NCBI GenBank assembly: GCA_001653155.1
Contig: BDEJ01000001.1
Coordinates: forward strand, 32,730 to 96,729
Direction of reading: 5' to 3'
Source of the DNA: Porphyromonadaceae bacterium H1
GTDB lineage: Bacteria > Bacteroidota > Bacteroidia > Bacteroidales > Paludibacteraceae
Length of the DNA stretch: 64,000 nucleotides
Position numbers and translations under genes: made by a program
In this document: positions 47,172 to 56,036 of the stretch, one piece after another
Position numbering within the stretch: position 1 is the stretch's first letter
How the letters are laid out: each line of letters begins with the position of its first letter
Notes under the pieces: generated by a model
Database searches by the model: none
What the model was told of the DNA's origin: nothing
Seen by the model: the letters and a program-made list of their open reading frames with translations, nothing else

Positions 47172-48278
47172 TTACTTGTTTTTGTATCTGTTTACGATTG
47201 CTTGCATGCCAGCAAAATGCTCCTCTTGGCTTTGCAAAAGTTTGAATTGGGCTTTTGTGCGTTGCAAGTTGTGTTCGGGATGTTGTATTTTGTAGTAAGT
47301 GTCACCGTTCAGGTAGTCGGTGAAGAAGCGTACTGTTTGCATGTAACTCAGTAGTTTGGCTCCGAAGGCGAGGTATTCGATTTCGATATCGCTGAGAAAA
47401 GCGGCATTCTCCAAGTAACCTTTCGCATAGGCTTCGAATATTTCGAGATTAATACCCACTTTTGACAGGTCGCGGTCGTCTTCGGCACCGGTATTAGCTG
47501 CTGTGCGCATAAAGTCCCCAAAGTCCGAGAGTACCAGTCCCGGCATTACGGTATCGAGGTCTACGATACAGATTGCTTCTCCCTGCTTATTGAAGAGCAT
47601 GTTGTTTACTTTCGTGTCGCAATGATTGATGCGTCGGGCTAACTTTCCTTCTCTGTAGAGGCGTTGTGGGAGACACATCGCCTCGGCTCGCTTTTGTATT
47701 TCTTTGATGTAATACTGTGCTTCGGGATTTAAAGCACGTCCTGCTTTGTCGAGTTTGAGCGCTTCGTTAAATTCCTCAAGTCGGAATTCCATGTTATGGA
47801 AGTTGGGAATAGTCTCAATAAGCTCTTCTTGAGGCAGATCGGATAGCATGGCCTGGAATCTTCCGAATGCACATCCTGCCTTGTAGGCCAACCCCGGAGT
47901 AATGGTATCGAAGCTTTGTGCTTCTTCTATGTTGATGTACATTCGCCAGAAATTGCCTTCTGCATCCTTGTGGTAGAGTTTATCGCCTGTTGTTGTGATG
48001 AGCTGAAGAACTTTGCGATCAAGATCCGTTTCTCCGGCCTCGCTTAACTTGCGTCGCAGGTGGTCTGTTACCAGGCTGATGTTTTGTTGAAGTCCTGCAA
48101 CATCGCGGAATATGTGATGATTTATCCGTTGAAGAAAGTAGGAGGGATGTCCTTCTTTCTTATTCCTGATGATATAAGAATCGTTGATGTGCCCAATCTT
48201 GAGAGGGCTTATGCTGTCGACTTCACCTTCGATTCGAAAGTGTGCAACAATGTCCTGAATGTTTTGAGTGTTTTGCAT
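47172..48278 (-). CDS. APH-fold sugar kinase (N-acetylhexosamine 1-kinase-like)
   Basis: A 368-residue phosphotransferase of the aminoglycoside/choline kinase fold. The nucleotide lobe has GHINDSYII and FLQRINHHIF; the catalytic loop is NHCDTKVNNMLF near residue 220 (HxDxxxxN) and the metal-binding Asp lies in IVDLDTVMPG near 240. The HCDTKVNN form resembles NahK, which makes GlcNAc-1-P or GalNAc-1-P, more than drug kinases. It heads a four-gene operon with CBM9-like, GHL10 and radical SAM genes, which suggests amino-sugar salvage. Resistance function is unlikely. Confidence 0.75.
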   Translation of the reverse strand: MQNTQNIQDIVAHFRIEGEVDSISPLKIGHINDSYIIRNKKEGHPSYFLQRINHHIFRDVAGLQQNISLVTDHLRRKLSEAGETDLDRKVLQLITTTGDKLYHKDAEGNFWRMYINIEEAQSFDTITPGLAYKAGCAFGRFQAMLSDLPQEELIETIPNFHNMEFRLEEFNEALKLDKAGRALNPEAQYYIKEIQKRAEAMCLPQRLYREGKLARRINHCDTKVNNMLFNKQGEAICIVDLDTVMPGLVLSDFGDFMRTAANTGAEDDRDLSKVGINLEIFEAYAKGYLENAAFLSDIEIEYLAFGAKLLSYMQTVRFFTDYLNGDTYYKIQHPEHNLQRTKAQFKLLQSQEEHFAGMQAIVNRYKNK

Positions 48279-48301
48279 AAGGCGTTTTTTTAAGTGTTTT
48301 G

Positions 48302-48309
48302 CAAAAATA
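48302..48309 (-). promoter_or_regulatory. -7 element for the kinase-CBM9-GHL10-radical SAM operon
   Basis: TATTTTTG on the minus strand, 23 bases before the kinase ATG. No clear TTG lies at -33. Confidence 0.4.
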
Positions 48310-48352
48310 CAAATTTCTGATTGCTTGCTCGCTTGTTTTTTTGATTTAAAGT

Positions 48353-50038
48353 TTATTCTTCTTCATTTCTTGCGAGATGCAATTGAGCTCTTTCAATGGC
48401 TTCTTCGATATTGATGCAGATTCCATCGCTTCCTATAAGTTCCTGTATGTCGGCTCGTTGTAATTCTTTTCGTACCTCAGTATTTACACCGGATAAGAAT
48501 ATCTTTATCCCTTCTTTTTGCGAAGACTGTATCAGGTTTCTCAGGTTGTGAAGTCCTGTTGTGTCGATAAAGGGAACTTTCCGCATGCGTATGATGCGTA
48601 CCTCAGGTCGCTCCGCAATGTTTTTCATCACTTCTTCGAACTTATTTGCTACGCCAAAGAAAAAAGGCCCTTCTATTTCATATACTTCTACGTTTTGAGG
48701 CAGTTGCAACTCATGCTCCTCGCGTTTTACTCCGGAGTCGGTCGCTGTGCTGATGCGGTCTTTGAATAAAGCCACAGAAGCTGTTTGCGACATGCGTCGT
48801 GTGAAGAGCAGTATGGCCAGCAGGAGGCCTACCTCAATGGCTATGGTCAGATCGAAAATGACGGTGAGCAGGAAGGTAGTGATGAGAACAAGTGTTTCGG
48901 AACGCGACGAACCAAGGAGCGACTTGAAAGTTCGCCACTGACTCATGTTGTAGGCTACCACAGCCAATACGCCTGCCAGACAGGCCATGGGAATGTGGCG
49001 CGTGAGATTGCCGAGAAACAGCAGGATGAGCAGCAGCACTGCTGCATGAATGATGCCTGCTACGGGGCTGCGTCCTCCGTTGTTGATGTTGGTCATTGTT
49101 CGGGCTATTGCTCCGGTAGCGGGTATGCCTCCGAATATCGGTGTGATGAGGTTGGCTATACCTTGTGCTATAAGTTCGGTATTGGAGTCGTGGCGATCGG
49201 CTATGGCTCCGTCGGCCACCGTTGCCGACAAAAGTGATTCTATCGCCCCCAATATCGCTATGGTAAATGCCGTCGGCAGGAGCATGCGTATTGCCTGAAA
49301 TGTGATGGGGGGTGTTTCGGCCGTGGGAAGCGTGGGATCAATACTAAAGCGATCGCCGATGGTTTCGATGGCGTTTATGTCGAAATAGTGACGCAATACA
49401 GCCGCTATGATGGTAACTACAATTAGAGCGATTAGAGAACCGGGGATTTTCTTCGAAAAGCGCGGCGTTAGAGCAATGATGGCAATGGTGAGGATGGATG
49501 TGCCTGTAGCCCATGGGTTTATACTTCCGATATTTTCGGCGTAAACAATCCATTTCTCGATGAAATCTGCCGGAAGAGAGCCGGTTTGCAAGCCGAGAAG
49601 GTCTTTTATTTGGGAGGCCAGTATCGTAAGGGCTATTCCGCTCGTGAAACCTACGACAACGGGGTAGGGAATAAACTTGATGACCGAACCGAGACGCAGC
49701 AGTCCCAAAGCTATCAGCATCACTCCGGCTATCATCGTAGCTATAATCAAACCGGTGATACCGAATTGTTGTATGATACCGTATACAATTACGATGAAAG
49801 CACCTGTCGGGCCACCTATCTGCACACGACTACCTCCAAAAAAGGAGATGAGAAAGCCGGCTATGATGGCTGTAAAAAGTCCTTTTTCCGGTGATACGCC
49901 TGAGGCAATCCCAAAGGCTATGGCCAAAGGTAGCGCTACTATTCCTACAATGATACCGGCCATGAGGTCAGCATAAAACTGTTCTTTGTTATAGCTTTTG
50001 AGTGTTTCGAAAAGTTTGGGCCTGAAAACTGTCTGCAT
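48353..50038 (-). CDS. SulP-family anion transporter with STAS domain
   Basis: A 561-residue inner-membrane carrier. The core has about 12-14 hydrophobic segments with ADLMAGIIVGIVALPLAIAFGIASGV and GPTGAFIVIVYG, SulP hallmarks. The last 110 residues are a cytoplasmic STAS domain (EIEGPFFFGVANKFEEVM, RKVPFIDTTGLHNL). SulP members carry sulfate, bicarbonate or dicarboxylates; this sequence does not settle which. It lies 27 bases after the helicase gene on the same strand. Confidence 0.92.
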   Translation of the reverse strand: MQTVFRPKLFETLKSYNKEQFYADLMAGIIVGIVALPLAIAFGIASGVSPEKGLFTAIIAGFLISFFGGSRVQIGGPTGAFIVIVYGIIQQFGITGLIIATMIAGVMLIALGLLRLGSVIKFIPYPVVVGFTSGIALTILASQIKDLLGLQTGSLPADFIEKWIVYAENIGSINPWATGTSILTIAIIALTPRFSKKIPGSLIALIVVTIIAAVLRHYFDINAIETIGDRFSIDPTLPTAETPPITFQAIRMLLPTAFTIAILGAIESLLSATVADGAIADRHDSNTELIAQGIANLITPIFGGIPATGAIARTMTNINNGGRSPVAGIIHAAVLLLILLFLGNLTRHIPMACLAGVLAVVAYNMSQWRTFKSLLGSSRSETLVLITTFLLTVIFDLTIAIEVGLLLAILLFTRRMSQTASVALFKDRISTATDSGVKREEHELQLPQNVEVYEIEGPFFFGVANKFEEVMKNIAERPEVRIIRMRKVPFIDTTGLHNLRNLIQSSQKEGIKIFLSGVNTEVRKELQRADIQELIGSDGICINIEEAIERAQLHLARNEEE

Positions 50039-50065
50039 GTCTTTTTATTGTCTGTATCTGTTTTT

Positions 50066-52522
50066 TTATGTTATTGCGGATTTCTTCGGACTGTTTAACC
50101 ACGCCAACAGTAGGGTAATCTCCGTATTTGAAAACTCCTTGCTGAGAGCCTGGTATTTACTTCCTGTTTGCTTATTTGCCTCGCTGATTAAGAGGAGGGC
50201 GTTCCGGCATCGCTCTTCTTCGATCAGCTGCTTGATGTCGAGCTCTCCCGATCGGATGAAGCGGGCCAGATGTCCAGCAACGGTGTTGATGCTCAGATTG
50301 CGCTCTGAAGCAATACTTTCGATGCTTTGGCCGGCTTCGAACATTGCGAGGCTTTGCCGATAGGTCTCACCCGGGTTTCGCTTAGGCTTTGCAGCAGGAT
50401 CCTTCGAATTCCCCTTTACCTCCTGTATGCGCGATTCGAGGCCGTTTTGTGTGCAGTAATCGGCAATGACTTCCAGAAAATCAGCACCGTATCTTTCTGT
50501 TTTTACGGGACCAAATCCTTTTATGCGCAGAAGTTCTTTAGAGTTTTGCGGCAGATATTCGGCCATCTCAACTAAAGTAGAACTTGCAGCGATCAGGTAT
50601 ATGGGTAAATTACCGGCCTCAGATAAGGTGTTTCGCAGCCTGAAAAGCTGTTGAAGCAGTTGCGGATGGCTCGAGCCTGCTCTTTGTGTGTTGTTTTTGG
50701 CATAAGAACTTTTGCGGAAGACCGGTGTCCTGAAGCCATTTTTTAGCTTAAAATATGTACCCGTGTCGAATCCGTCTTTTATGCCAGCAATGAGATGTTT
50801 CTTTTGTTGCGTAAGAATAAACAGCTCTTTAAGGCTCTTGTCGTAATGTTGTGCATGCTGGTAGCTGTCTGTTGAAGCCGATGATTCATTGATACTTTCG
50901 CTTAGGACGCTCAGCTTCTCGCTGAAATAAGCGGCAGCCGCCTCCAACCTTTCTTGTATCGGCAGCTCATCCGTTTGGCTGATTCGGATGAGTTGATCCT
51001 GAAATTTTTGTCCTATCTGCTGTATCTCATTGATTTGTTTGATTATACCTTGAACAAAACCTGCAGTATCGGCGTCAAAGGAGCTTGCTGCATCTTGACA
51101 GCTTTTCTGCCAGCCTTGAGCCATGCTTTGCAGGGTTCTGAAGTCGAATATGCTCAGCAGCAAGCTACGTTGAAAGTTTTGTTTGGCAAGATCCAACTGC
51201 TGCAACAGGTTGACGGAGGAATGTGCGTATTTTGAAGAGAAGCGGATGATTTCCTGATCGCTTTCGAGCGAAACCTTGTTTATCTCGTTCAGGAGCACTA
51301 AACCGTCTAAAGAACGGCAACGGCTGAGAGCAACGTATACCTGTCCGGGAGCGAAGGCTTCTCCCGCATCAATAATTGCTTTATCGAAGGTTAAACCTTG
51401 GCTTTTATGGATGGTGATAGCCCAAGCCAGGCGCAGGGGGAATTGTGTGAAACTGCCGAGTATCTCTTCGTCTATAGTCAGTTTTTTCTCGTTTCGTGTG
51501 TAGCGTATATTATGCCAGGTCATCGGCTTTACCTCAATGTTTTCTCCGTCGCCGCATTGTACCGTTATGCTTTCGCTGTTTAGCTCTGTAATCTCTCCGA
51601 TTTTTCCGTTGAAAAAACGCCGAGGAGTTTCCGTATCGTTCTTTACGAACATGACTCTTGCTCCTTCTTTGAGTTCGAGATTTTCTTCCATGGGGAAGCT
51701 TTTTTCAGGAAAGTCTCCGCTTATTTTAGCTTTAAATGTTTTTGTTTTACCTTTTAATGCACTCAGTTCGTCGGCATTTATCTGATCGGCTTTGTAGTTA
51801 TGCGTGCTGAGAGTGATGTAGCTTTCGTGCTTTGGGGCTATGAAGCCGGGCTTGTGACGGCTCTTTAGCAACTGCAAACCTTCTTCGGAAAGCTTGTTGT
51901 TCCGGATTTCATTCAGAAGCCGGATGAAGCTCATGTCCTGCTGGCGGAATATCTTTTCGAATTCAATATAAACCACCTGCTCTTGCAGCAGCACTTGACT
52001 GTGAAAAAAGTAAGGACTTCGGTAAAAGGATGAGAGAATCTGCCATTCATCAGCTTTTGCTACGGGAGACAGTTGGTAGAGGTCGCCGATGAAAACGACC
52101 TGTACGCCACCGAAAGCTTCGTTATGACGATAGCGCAGATGACGCAGTATGCAGTCTATAGCATCCATCACATCGGCGCGTACCATGCTTACCTCGTCTA
52201 TTACCAGCAGCTCTAAGGAGCGAATTACTTCGCGTCGCTGTGTCTGCATCTTTAGCTTGGCGATCAGGTCTTTCCTGCCAGCTTCGCTCGGTATAAAAGG
52301 ACTCAGAGGTAATTGAAAGAAAGAGTGAATGGTCGTCCCTCCGGCATTGATAGCGGCTACGCCCGTAGGAGCGACAACTGCTATTTGTTTTTCCGTACTT
52401 TCGCGCAAACGTTGTAAAAACGTAGTCTTTCCCGTTCCCGCTTTTCCGGTCAGGAAGATGTTGCGGTTTGTGTATTGTGTGAATTGATGAGCGAGCTGCT
52501 GTATGTCTGAGTTCTGCGTCAT
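50066..52522 (-). CDS. Pif1-like helicase with HRDC and helix-turn-helix domains
   Basis: An 818-residue SF1B helicase. Walker A LTGKAGTGKTT lies near residue 27, then TGVAAINAGGTTIHSFF, Walker B LLVIDEVSMV and the C-terminal helicase motif AWAITIHKSQGLTFD with YVALSRCRSLDGLVL. An HRDC domain (about 610-690, IKGFGPVKTERYG) and an HTH-like domain (about 715-800, SIESIASERNLSINTVAGHLARFI in one run of helices) follow. The frame is open to a TTG at 52627 inside the preceding gene, but the ATG at 52522 begins the helicase domain properly. Role: G-quadruplex or recombination-intermediate unwinding by family analogy. Confidence 0.9.
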   Translation of the reverse strand: MTQNSDIQQLAHQFTQYTNRNIFLTGKAGTGKTTFLQRLRESTEKQIAVVAPTGVAAINAGGTTIHSFFQLPLSPFIPSEAGRKDLIAKLKMQTQRREVIRSLELLVIDEVSMVRADVMDAIDCILRHLRYRHNEAFGGVQVVFIGDLYQLSPVAKADEWQILSSFYRSPYFFHSQVLLQEQVVYIEFEKIFRQQDMSFIRLLNEIRNNKLSEEGLQLLKSRHKPGFIAPKHESYITLSTHNYKADQINADELSALKGKTKTFKAKISGDFPEKSFPMEENLELKEGARVMFVKNDTETPRRFFNGKIGEITELNSESITVQCGDGENIEVKPMTWHNIRYTRNEKKLTIDEEILGSFTQFPLRLAWAITIHKSQGLTFDKAIIDAGEAFAPGQVYVALSRCRSLDGLVLLNEINKVSLESDQEIIRFSSKYAHSSVNLLQQLDLAKQNFQRSLLLSIFDFRTLQSMAQGWQKSCQDAASSFDADTAGFVQGIIKQINEIQQIGQKFQDQLIRISQTDELPIQERLEAAAAYFSEKLSVLSESINESSASTDSYQHAQHYDKSLKELFILTQQKKHLIAGIKDGFDTGTYFKLKNGFRTPVFRKSSYAKNNTQRAGSSHPQLLQQLFRLRNTLSEAGNLPIYLIAASSTLVEMAEYLPQNSKELLRIKGFGPVKTERYGADFLEVIADYCTQNGLESRIQEVKGNSKDPAAKPKRNPGETYRQSLAMFEAGQSIESIASERNLSINTVAGHLARFIRSGELDIKQLIEEERCRNALLLISEANKQTGSKYQALSKEFSNTEITLLLAWLNSPKKSAIT

Positions 52523-52580
52523 TTTTGTTCCGGCTGGCGGTTGCTGTTCTGCACGGAGGTTTTGGAGCGGGAATTGTGTT

Positions 52581-53927
52581 TTACTTGTCCGTTTCTTTTG
52601 TTTCTTCTGCTTCCGTTTCTTCTGCAAAGGTTAAGTCCTTGGCTTGTACTAATATTATAGATGTTTTGCTTTTATTCAGTATGGTAAATTCGTAGCCTTC
52701 GGCCTCCAGTTTTTCGTTGATTCCGGGTATTCTTCCGAATTTATCAATCAGGTATCCGGCCAGGGTGTCATACTGTTTCTCTTTGTCTATGGAGTGAGGC
52801 AGCTCGTTGTTAATGTCGTTGAGCGCTGAGGTGGCAAGTATGGAGTAGGTGTCCTTGCCGGTTTGCTCGACAAAAGGCGTTTCGTTGTCCGATTCGTCTT
52901 GAATCTCACCCACGAGTTCCTCCAAAATATCTTCCATTGTAATGATTCCTTCGACGCCGCCGTATTCGTTGAGTACGATGGCTATTTGTTGACGTTTTAT
53001 CTGGAACTCTTTGAGTTGCTGTACAATGCGCTTGCTTTCCGGTATGAAGGAAACGGGGCGTATCAAAGGTTTGATATCAAGAGGCTTGTCTTGTCTGAGG
53101 CTTTTCAGAATATCTTTCAGGTAAACTACACCTACGATGTTGTCGATACTGTCCTCATAGCAGGGAATACGTGAAAAACTTTCTTCAATAACGTAGTCAA
53201 TCGTCTTTTTGTCGTAGTCGTTTATATCAATGGCTACCATTTGGGTACGAGGCACCATGATTTGTCGGGCTGTTCGCTCCGAAAATTCAAAAGCATTTTT
53301 AATGATGTCGTATTTTGCCTCTTCGACTATATTGTCACTCTCGCTTTGTCCTTTTGCCTGGTTGATCAGGTATTTCAACTCGTCACTGGTATAGGATTCC
53401 TGCTCCGAAACTGAGTGAAGACCGACAAGTTTTAGTATGAAGTTTGCAAATCCGTTGAGTGCCCAAATGATGGGACGGCAGATCCAGTAAAATAATTGTA
53501 AGGGATAGGCCACAAAGAGGGTTGTTTGCTCCGAACGCTGTATGGCTAAAGATTTGGGAGCCAATTCGCCAAATACAATGTGTAAAATGGTGATGATGAT
53601 GAAGGCTATCGGCAGGGATATGGTATAGGCTACTGATTCACTGATTGACACGTCGAATAGCTGCATGAATCCGATGATGAGTTTGGATACGACCGGTTCA
53701 CCGATCCATCCTAAGGCTAAAGAGGCTAATGTTATGCCTAACTGCGTGGCTGCAAGGTAGGCATCGAGGTGTTCGACGATATGCTTCGAAAGAATGGCGG
53801 AGCGGTTGCCGGCCTGTACTTTCAATTCGAGCTGGGAAGAGCGCACTTTGACGATTGCAAACTCTGCAGCAACGAAAAAACCGTTTAGGAAAACAAAAAA
53901 TAATGTTATTAGTATATAAATCAGCAT
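52581..53927 (-). CDS. CNNM/CorC-family protein with DUF21 and CBS domains
   Basis: A 448-residue membrane protein. The N-terminal DUF21/CNNM domain has four hydrophobic segments (LNGFFVAAEFAIVKVRSSQL, HIVFGELAPKSLAIQ); two CBS domains (MVPRTQMVAIDIND; IVLNEYGGVEGIITMEDILEELVGEI) and a CorC_HlyC tail follow. It resembles HlyC/CorC and the GldE relatives of Bacteroidota; divalent-cation transport or sensing is likely. The Met at 53954 lies within the promoter, so the ATG at 53927 (MLIYILITLFF) is used. The C-terminus is a Glu/Thr repeat (EETEAEETKETDK). It is first of a run with the helicase and SulP genes. Confidence 0.88.
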   Translation of the reverse strand: MLIYILITLFFVFLNGFFVAAEFAIVKVRSSQLELKVQAGNRSAILSKHIVEHLDAYLAATQLGITLASLALGWIGEPVVSKLIIGFMQLFDVSISESVAYTISLPIAFIIITILHIVFGELAPKSLAIQRSEQTTLFVAYPLQLFYWICRPIIWALNGFANFILKLVGLHSVSEQESYTSDELKYLINQAKGQSESDNIVEEAKYDIIKNAFEFSERTARQIMVPRTQMVAIDINDYDKKTIDYVIEESFSRIPCYEDSIDNIVGVVYLKDILKSLRQDKPLDIKPLIRPVSFIPESKRIVQQLKEFQIKRQQIAIVLNEYGGVEGIITMEDILEELVGEIQDESDNETPFVEQTGKDTYSILATSALNDINNELPHSIDKEKQYDTLAGYLIDKFGRIPGINEKLEAEGYEFTILNKSKTSIILVQAKDLTFAEETEAEETKETDK

Positions 53928-53951
53928 ACCTTGTTGCGGGTGATGAAAGTG

Positions 53952-53982
53952 CAAATATACGGAATTAATTCCAGAGCTTCAA
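53952..53982 (-). promoter_or_regulatory. Promoter for the CNNM/CorC gene
   Basis: Minus strand TTG (53982-53980), 20-base spacer, TATATTTG (53959-53952); transcript start near 53945, 18 bases before the chosen ATG. Confidence 0.75.
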
Positions 53983-54059
53983 AGAAAAATATTTGGAAAC
54001 TAAATACTTAATTTCAATGTTCTGCAAAAGTTTTTTGCCTTCGATCCATCCGGTAAAGC

Positions 54060-54521
54060 TCAACGCAGACGCTCGTGTGACTTTACCAGAGCCTCGTCCT
54101 TCTTTATGGCCGAAAGGGCTAATAGGCAAAGAATTAACGAAATCCCGGGCAGGACTGCTGCATAACTCAGACTCCAAGACGCCCCGTGACGTTCGATGGC
54201 GGCAGAGAGATAGGCATAGATGGATGCGTAACAGAATATGATGTTTACGATGCTTACGTAAATGAGCTTTATTTGCAACTTTCTGTTTTTAAAAAGGAAG
54301 GTTGTTAATAATGCAAGGACTATACCTGCAACGGCAAATGTTGTAATACCCCAAACGGGTGATAAGAAGCTCTCTATATCGGAGCTTAGCTGGTAAACTC
54401 CCTTGTAATTTAACAGGAATGAGTCGCCTCCGTTCGTTAGGTAGGCCGTGGGCAGACAAAAACCAAGACAAAACAGCAAGGCTGTCAGCAATAAATAAAG
54501 AGATTGGATTCGTTGGAGCAT
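54060..54521 (-). CDS. DUF4293 membrane protein
   Basis: A 153-residue protein with four TM segments (LYLLLTALLFCLGFCLP; GITTFAVAGIVLALLTTFLF; IKLIYVSIVNIIFCYASIYAY; YAAVLPGISLILCLLALSAI) and a conserved MLQRIQSLYLL start, which identify the Bacteroidota DUF4293 family. Function unknown. It is the last gene after yajC and ybbR, 9 bases from the latter. Confidence 0.88.
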   Translation of the reverse strand: MLQRIQSLYLLLTALLFCLGFCLPTAYLTNGGDSFLLNYKGVYQLSSDIESFLSPVWGITTFAVAGIVLALLTTFLFKNRKLQIKLIYVSIVNIIFCYASIYAYLSAAIERHGASWSLSYAAVLPGISLILCLLALSAIKKDEALVKSHERLR

Positions 54522-54530
54522 GAGATTTAA

Positions 54531-55508
54531 TTATTTGGGTTCTAAGATAAATTCTACTTCTTCGGGTGATAAGCGGATGTTGGAGATATAGCTGTCCGGG
54601 CAGACCGGCTTCAGGCGCTGTTTGGCGCTTCCTGCTTCTATTTCGTTGTAATCCAAAATAACTTTGATGTTCTCTGTTTCGTTAAAACGGCTTAGGCCGA
54701 CGTTGAATTTTACGTTTACCGAAGTCGGAAAGGTCCGAACCATCAGGTTACCCGGACAATTGATGCAGGTAATCGGGAGTTTGATGTCTTTTTCCGTAAA
54801 CATTTCCGATACGATATGGATGTCCGCTTCATGAGTCGAGAAGCGTAAATTTTCCTGAGGGTTGAGTTTAATCCGTTTCGATACCGTGTCTTGTATGTCT
54901 TTAAAATCGATCTCTTCCGTTCGGATGAAAGTCAGTGTGTCTAGGATGTATTTAGGCCCAAAAACGGTAATTTCCGCAGGCTCTATCCGAACTTCCTCGT
55001 TCAGGGTGTATTGCTGCGCCAATTCGATGTTTCCTGAAATCCGTATCGGCACTACGCGCTGGCTTAACTTTTCGTATTGAATAAAGAGGGTGTCGGGTGA
55101 GATGGACTGTATGACAGTGGTCGGCAGTGTTTGTTTCGATACTTTGGCAAGCAATTCATCCGAGGTAATCATGATCGAGCCTTTTTCATAAAAAGTTCGA
55201 TTTAAATCAATCGTTACCGGGAGTGTTTTTTTGCTGTAATAGTTCAGTAAGTTAGCTCCCTTGTCTTTTATCGAGAGGCTTAGCTTGCTTTCAGGGGTGT
55301 TGGTCAGTTGGATGTTTTTCGGGATGTGGGCGTATCGAATGGGAATGGATAGGGTGGTTTCGCGCTCTTTTTCCAGAGTGTTGATAAACCAAAACACAGT
55401 AGAAAGGGCCAAAAAGAATATAAAGCTTAAAACATTCCTCGATAAGAAAAATGTTTTAAGCTTTGTCCAGTAGATTTTTAAAATACGTATTTGCTTATAA
55501 TCAGCCAT
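54531..55508 (-). CDS. YbbR-domain protein
   Basis: A 325-residue protein with one N-terminal TM helix (VLSFIFFLALSTVFWFINTL) and an extracytoplasmic region of YbbR-like repeats (SIPIRYAHIPKNIQL; RVVPIRISGNIELAQQYTL; PAEITVFGPKYIL). In Firmicutes YbbR/CdaR modulates a di-AMP cyclase; no cyclase gene is next to it here. It sits between yajC (9 bases upstream) and DUF4293, the usual Bacteroidota order. Confidence 0.85.
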   Translation of the reverse strand: MADYKQIRILKIYWTKLKTFFLSRNVLSFIFFLALSTVFWFINTLEKERETTLSIPIRYAHIPKNIQLTNTPESKLSLSIKDKGANLLNYYSKKTLPVTIDLNRTFYEKGSIMITSDELLAKVSKQTLPTTVIQSISPDTLFIQYEKLSQRVVPIRISGNIELAQQYTLNEEVRIEPAEITVFGPKYILDTLTFIRTEEIDFKDIQDTVSKRIKLNPQENLRFSTHEADIHIVSEMFTEKDIKLPITCINCPGNLMVRTFPTSVNVKFNVGLSRFNETENIKVILDYNEIEAGSAKQRLKPVCPDSYISNIRLSPEEVEFILEPK

Positions 55509-55517
55509 AAGACCGGA

Positions 55518-55850
55518 TTATTTTGCGGCGGTCTGTATGTCTTCGGCCGATGGAAATACGGAATTTTTATCAACTTTGATACGTACGTTTTCAGCTACTT
55601 CGAGCAATACGGTGTTGTCCGATAGTTCTTTTACTTTTCCGTAGATGCCTCCTGAAGTTACAACCCGATCGCCGACTTTCATCGCTTGGCGTTGTTTTTC
55701 TATTTCTTTCCGGCGTTTGTTTTGAGGCCGTATTAAAAAGAAGTAGAATACCACAACGATTAATACCATCATGATGATTCCGGAATAGCCCCCCATAGGA
55801 TTTGCTTGCTCGGCTCCGGCCGCTTGTAATAAAATGCTTAATAAGTTCAT
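55518..55850 (-). CDS. yajC: Preprotein translocase subunit YajC
   Basis: A 110-residue accessory subunit of the SecDF-YajC complex. One N-terminal TM helix (GIIMMVLIVVVFYFFLI) is followed by RPQNKRRKEIEKQRQAMKVGDRVVTSGGIYGKV in two parts and a short beta domain. Its own promoter is at 55884-55913 and ybbR follows. Confidence 0.95.
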   Translation of the reverse strand: MNLLSILLQAAGAEQANPMGGYSGIIMMVLIVVVFYFFLIRPQNKRRKEIEKQRQAMKVGDRVVTSGGIYGKVKELSDNTVLLEVAENVRIKVDKNSVFPSAEDIQTAAK

Positions 55851-55883
55851 GTTTCTTTTTTATTGATTGGATTTTACAAAATG

Positions 55884-55913
55884 CAAATATAGTAAAAACT
55901 TGTTTGATGGCAA
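55884..55913 (-). promoter_or_regulatory. Promoter for yajC-ybbR-DUF4293
   Basis: Minus strand TTG (55913-55911), 19-base spacer, TATATTTG (55891-55884); transcript start near 55877. Confidence 0.75.
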
Positions 55914-55970
55914 CACCTCTCTTTTCCTTGCGTGAAACTTTGGGAGTAGGAAAAACCGTGGAGTGATTCT

Positions 55971-56018
55971 TTGCACCTCGATTGCGGGTGTTTCGCGAAT
56001 TTCGCACGGGAATCACTC
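55971..56018 (-). terminator. Terminator-like hairpin after deoC
   Basis: Arms GAGTGATTC and GAATCACTC (9 bp) enclose 30 bases with weaker internal pairing; on the minus strand it is followed by CACGGTTTTTCC. It lies 19 bases after the deoC stop. Confidence 0.55.
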
Positions 56019-56036
56019 TTCGTTTAAACTTTTTAT

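Noticed and set aside
47172..48278. Aminoglycoside resistance gene
   Set aside because: The APH-like fold is present, but the HCDTKVNN loop and operon partners fit a sugar kinase.
52523..52627. N-terminal extension of the Pif1-like helicase rich in Lys/Arg/Gln
   Set aside because: It starts at a TTG, overlaps the end of the CNNM gene and is the shadow of that gene's Glu/Thr repeat.
54024..54038. GCAAAA/TTTTGC mini-hairpin after DUF4293
   Set aside because: Too weak and without a T-run on the minus strand.
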